Positions 5,261 through 6,142 of a DNA stretch of 6,142 nt are shown one piece after another. The notes under the pieces are model-generated. The model had not been told where the DNA came from and searched no databases. It was given only the letters and a program-made list of their open reading frames with translations. The number at the start of each line of letters is the position of its first letter. Within the stretch, counting starts at the first letter, position 1. The position numbers and the translations under genes were made by a program. This DNA comes from an uncultured Bacteroidales bacterium (GTDB lineage: Bacteria > Bacteroidota > Bacteroidia > Bacteroidales > UBA4417), in contig CAIXAQ010000272.1 of the NCBI GenBank assembly GCA_903917425.1, positions 1-6,142 of the forward strand, read 5' to 3'.

Positions 5261-6142
5261 ATGAAAATAGATGTATTGCTGGGCCTGCAGTGGGGCGATG
5301 AAGGAAAGGGTAAAATAGTGGATGTTCTTACTCCACAGTATGATATAATAGCACGATTCCAGGGAGGGCCAAATGCAGGCCATACGCTGCAGATTGAAGG
5401 AGACAAGCATGTATTGCATACGATTCCCTCCGGAATTTTTCATCCTGAAAAAATCAACATTATTGGAAACGGCGTTATCGCCGACCCGTTTATTTTATCC
5501 CAGGAATTAGTAAAACTTGTCGCTAAAGGAGTTGATCCAAGGGTAAACCTGCGGATTTCAAAACGTGCACATCTGATTTTACCTACACACCGCCTGCTTG
5601 ATGCTGCTTATGAGCAATCGTTGGGGGCAGGAAAAATAGGTTCCACCCTGAAAGGAATCGGCCCGTGTTACACCGACAAAACAGCCCGTTATGGATTGCG
5701 TTTCGGCGATATACTGGCTGCCGATTTTGTTCAGAAATACAATCAATTGAAGCAAAGGCATCTCAATATTCTGGCATCTTATAATTTCGATCACAAGATT
5801 CAGTTTATTGACAAGTTTTCTTTTGACGAATATGAAAAAAACTGGTTTGCTGCCGTTGACGAACTTCGGTCTTTCCCGCTGATCGACAGCGAATTATACA
5901 TCAATAAAGCTCTGGCTGAAGGTAAAACCATTCTTGCCGAAGGTGCCCAGGGAAGTTTGCTCGATGTCGACTTCGGCTCGTATCCTTATGTAACTTCATC
6001 CAATACTATTACGGCTGGTGTTTGTTCAGGTCTCGGCGTTCCTCCTTCGGCCATCGGAAAGGTTTTTGGCATTTTCAAAGCTTATTGCACCCGTGTCGGG
6101 AGTGGTCCTTTCCCAACGGAATTAATGGATGCTACCGGCGAA
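5261..6142 (+). CDS. purA: Adenylosuccinate synthetase (C-terminus beyond the right edge)
   Basis: The enzyme joins IMP and aspartate using GTP to give adenylosuccinate, the first committed step from IMP to AMP, in the cytoplasm. The window holds 294 codons of a protein that is usually about 420-430 residues, so roughly the last 130 are missing. Visible motifs are the GTP-binding WGDEGKGK (11-18) with catalytic D13, NAGHT (38-42) with catalytic H41 (same numbering as the E. coli enzyme), the IMP-binding block GSTLKGIGPCYTDKTARYG (127-145) with R143, EGAQGSLLDVDFG (227-239) followed by SYPYVTSSNT (240-249), and TRVGSGPFPTEL (277-288). No key residue is missing in the visible part. The ATG at 5261 places the P-loop at its usual distance. 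The nearby ATG at 5253 is out of frame and stops at once. Inhibition of this enzyme by ppGpp is known in other bacteria, which gives meaning to the nearby RSH gene. Confidence 0.97.
   Translation, partial: MKIDVLLGLQWGDEGKGKIVDVLTPQYDIIARFQGGPNAGHTLQIEGDKHVLHTIPSGIFHPEKINIIGNGVIADPFILSQELVKLVAKGVDPRVNLRISKRAHLILPTHRLLDAAYEQSLGAGKIGSTLKGIGPCYTDKTARYGLRFGDILAADFVQKYNQLKQRHLNILASYNFDHKIQFIDKFSFDEYEKNWFAAVDELRSFPLIDSELYINKALAEGKTILAEGAQGSLLDVDFGSYPYVTSSNTITAGVCSGLGVPPSAIGKVFGIFKAYCTRVGSGPFPTELMDATGE

Noticed and set aside
5216..5443. Minus-strand open frame across the purA start
   Set aside because: It overlaps the purA N-terminus with its P-loop and the leader hairpin; no motif supports it.

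Overview
The window looks like a conserved housekeeping segment of a Bacteroidota (Bacteroidetes) chromosome, most likely from the Bacteroidales or a relative. The base composition is moderate and AT-leaning. Promoters match the Bacteroidetes -7 consensus TAnnTTTG and ribosome binding sites are weak. The secreted multidomain protein is of a type common in gliding/type IX secretion bacteria, and the gene order RelA/SpoT, Fur-type regulator, adenylosuccinate synthetase recurs in this phylum. Species cannot be set from the sequence alone.

Layout. Positions 1-1517 (minus strand) hold the first 505 codons of a large secreted surface protein: signal peptide, PKD-like domain, two cadherin/Ig-like modules and fibronectin type III-like repeats. 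It is open at the left edge, so its C-terminus is unseen. Positions 1518-2007 form a divergent intergenic region with a promoter facing each way. Positions 2008-4239 (plus) encode a full-length bifunctional (p)ppGpp synthetase/hydrolase. Positions 4240-4688 are non-coding and contain a 94-bp inverted repeat whose two arms are each four copies of a degenerate 7-bp unit, a second dispersed-repeat-like stretch, and the regulator's promoter. Positions 4689-5150 encode a Fur-superfamily repressor that has lost the structural-zinc cysteines. Positions 5151-5260 hold a possible terminator, a strong-looking promoter and a 5'-leader hairpin. From 5261 to the right edge runs purA (294 codons, open).

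How the genes fit together. The RSH enzyme makes and destroys (p)ppGpp, and adenylosuccinate synthetase, which commits IMP to AMP, is a known target of ppGpp inhibition in other bacteria. The neighbourhood therefore couples the alarmone enzyme with a purine branch-point enzyme. Each gene appears to have its own promoter, so this is a conserved cluster rather than a clear operon. I see no RNA genes, CRISPR, insertion-sequence genes or defence genes. No novel multi-gene system is apparent; the most notable items are the modified regulator, the 7-bp repeat hairpin and the purA leader.
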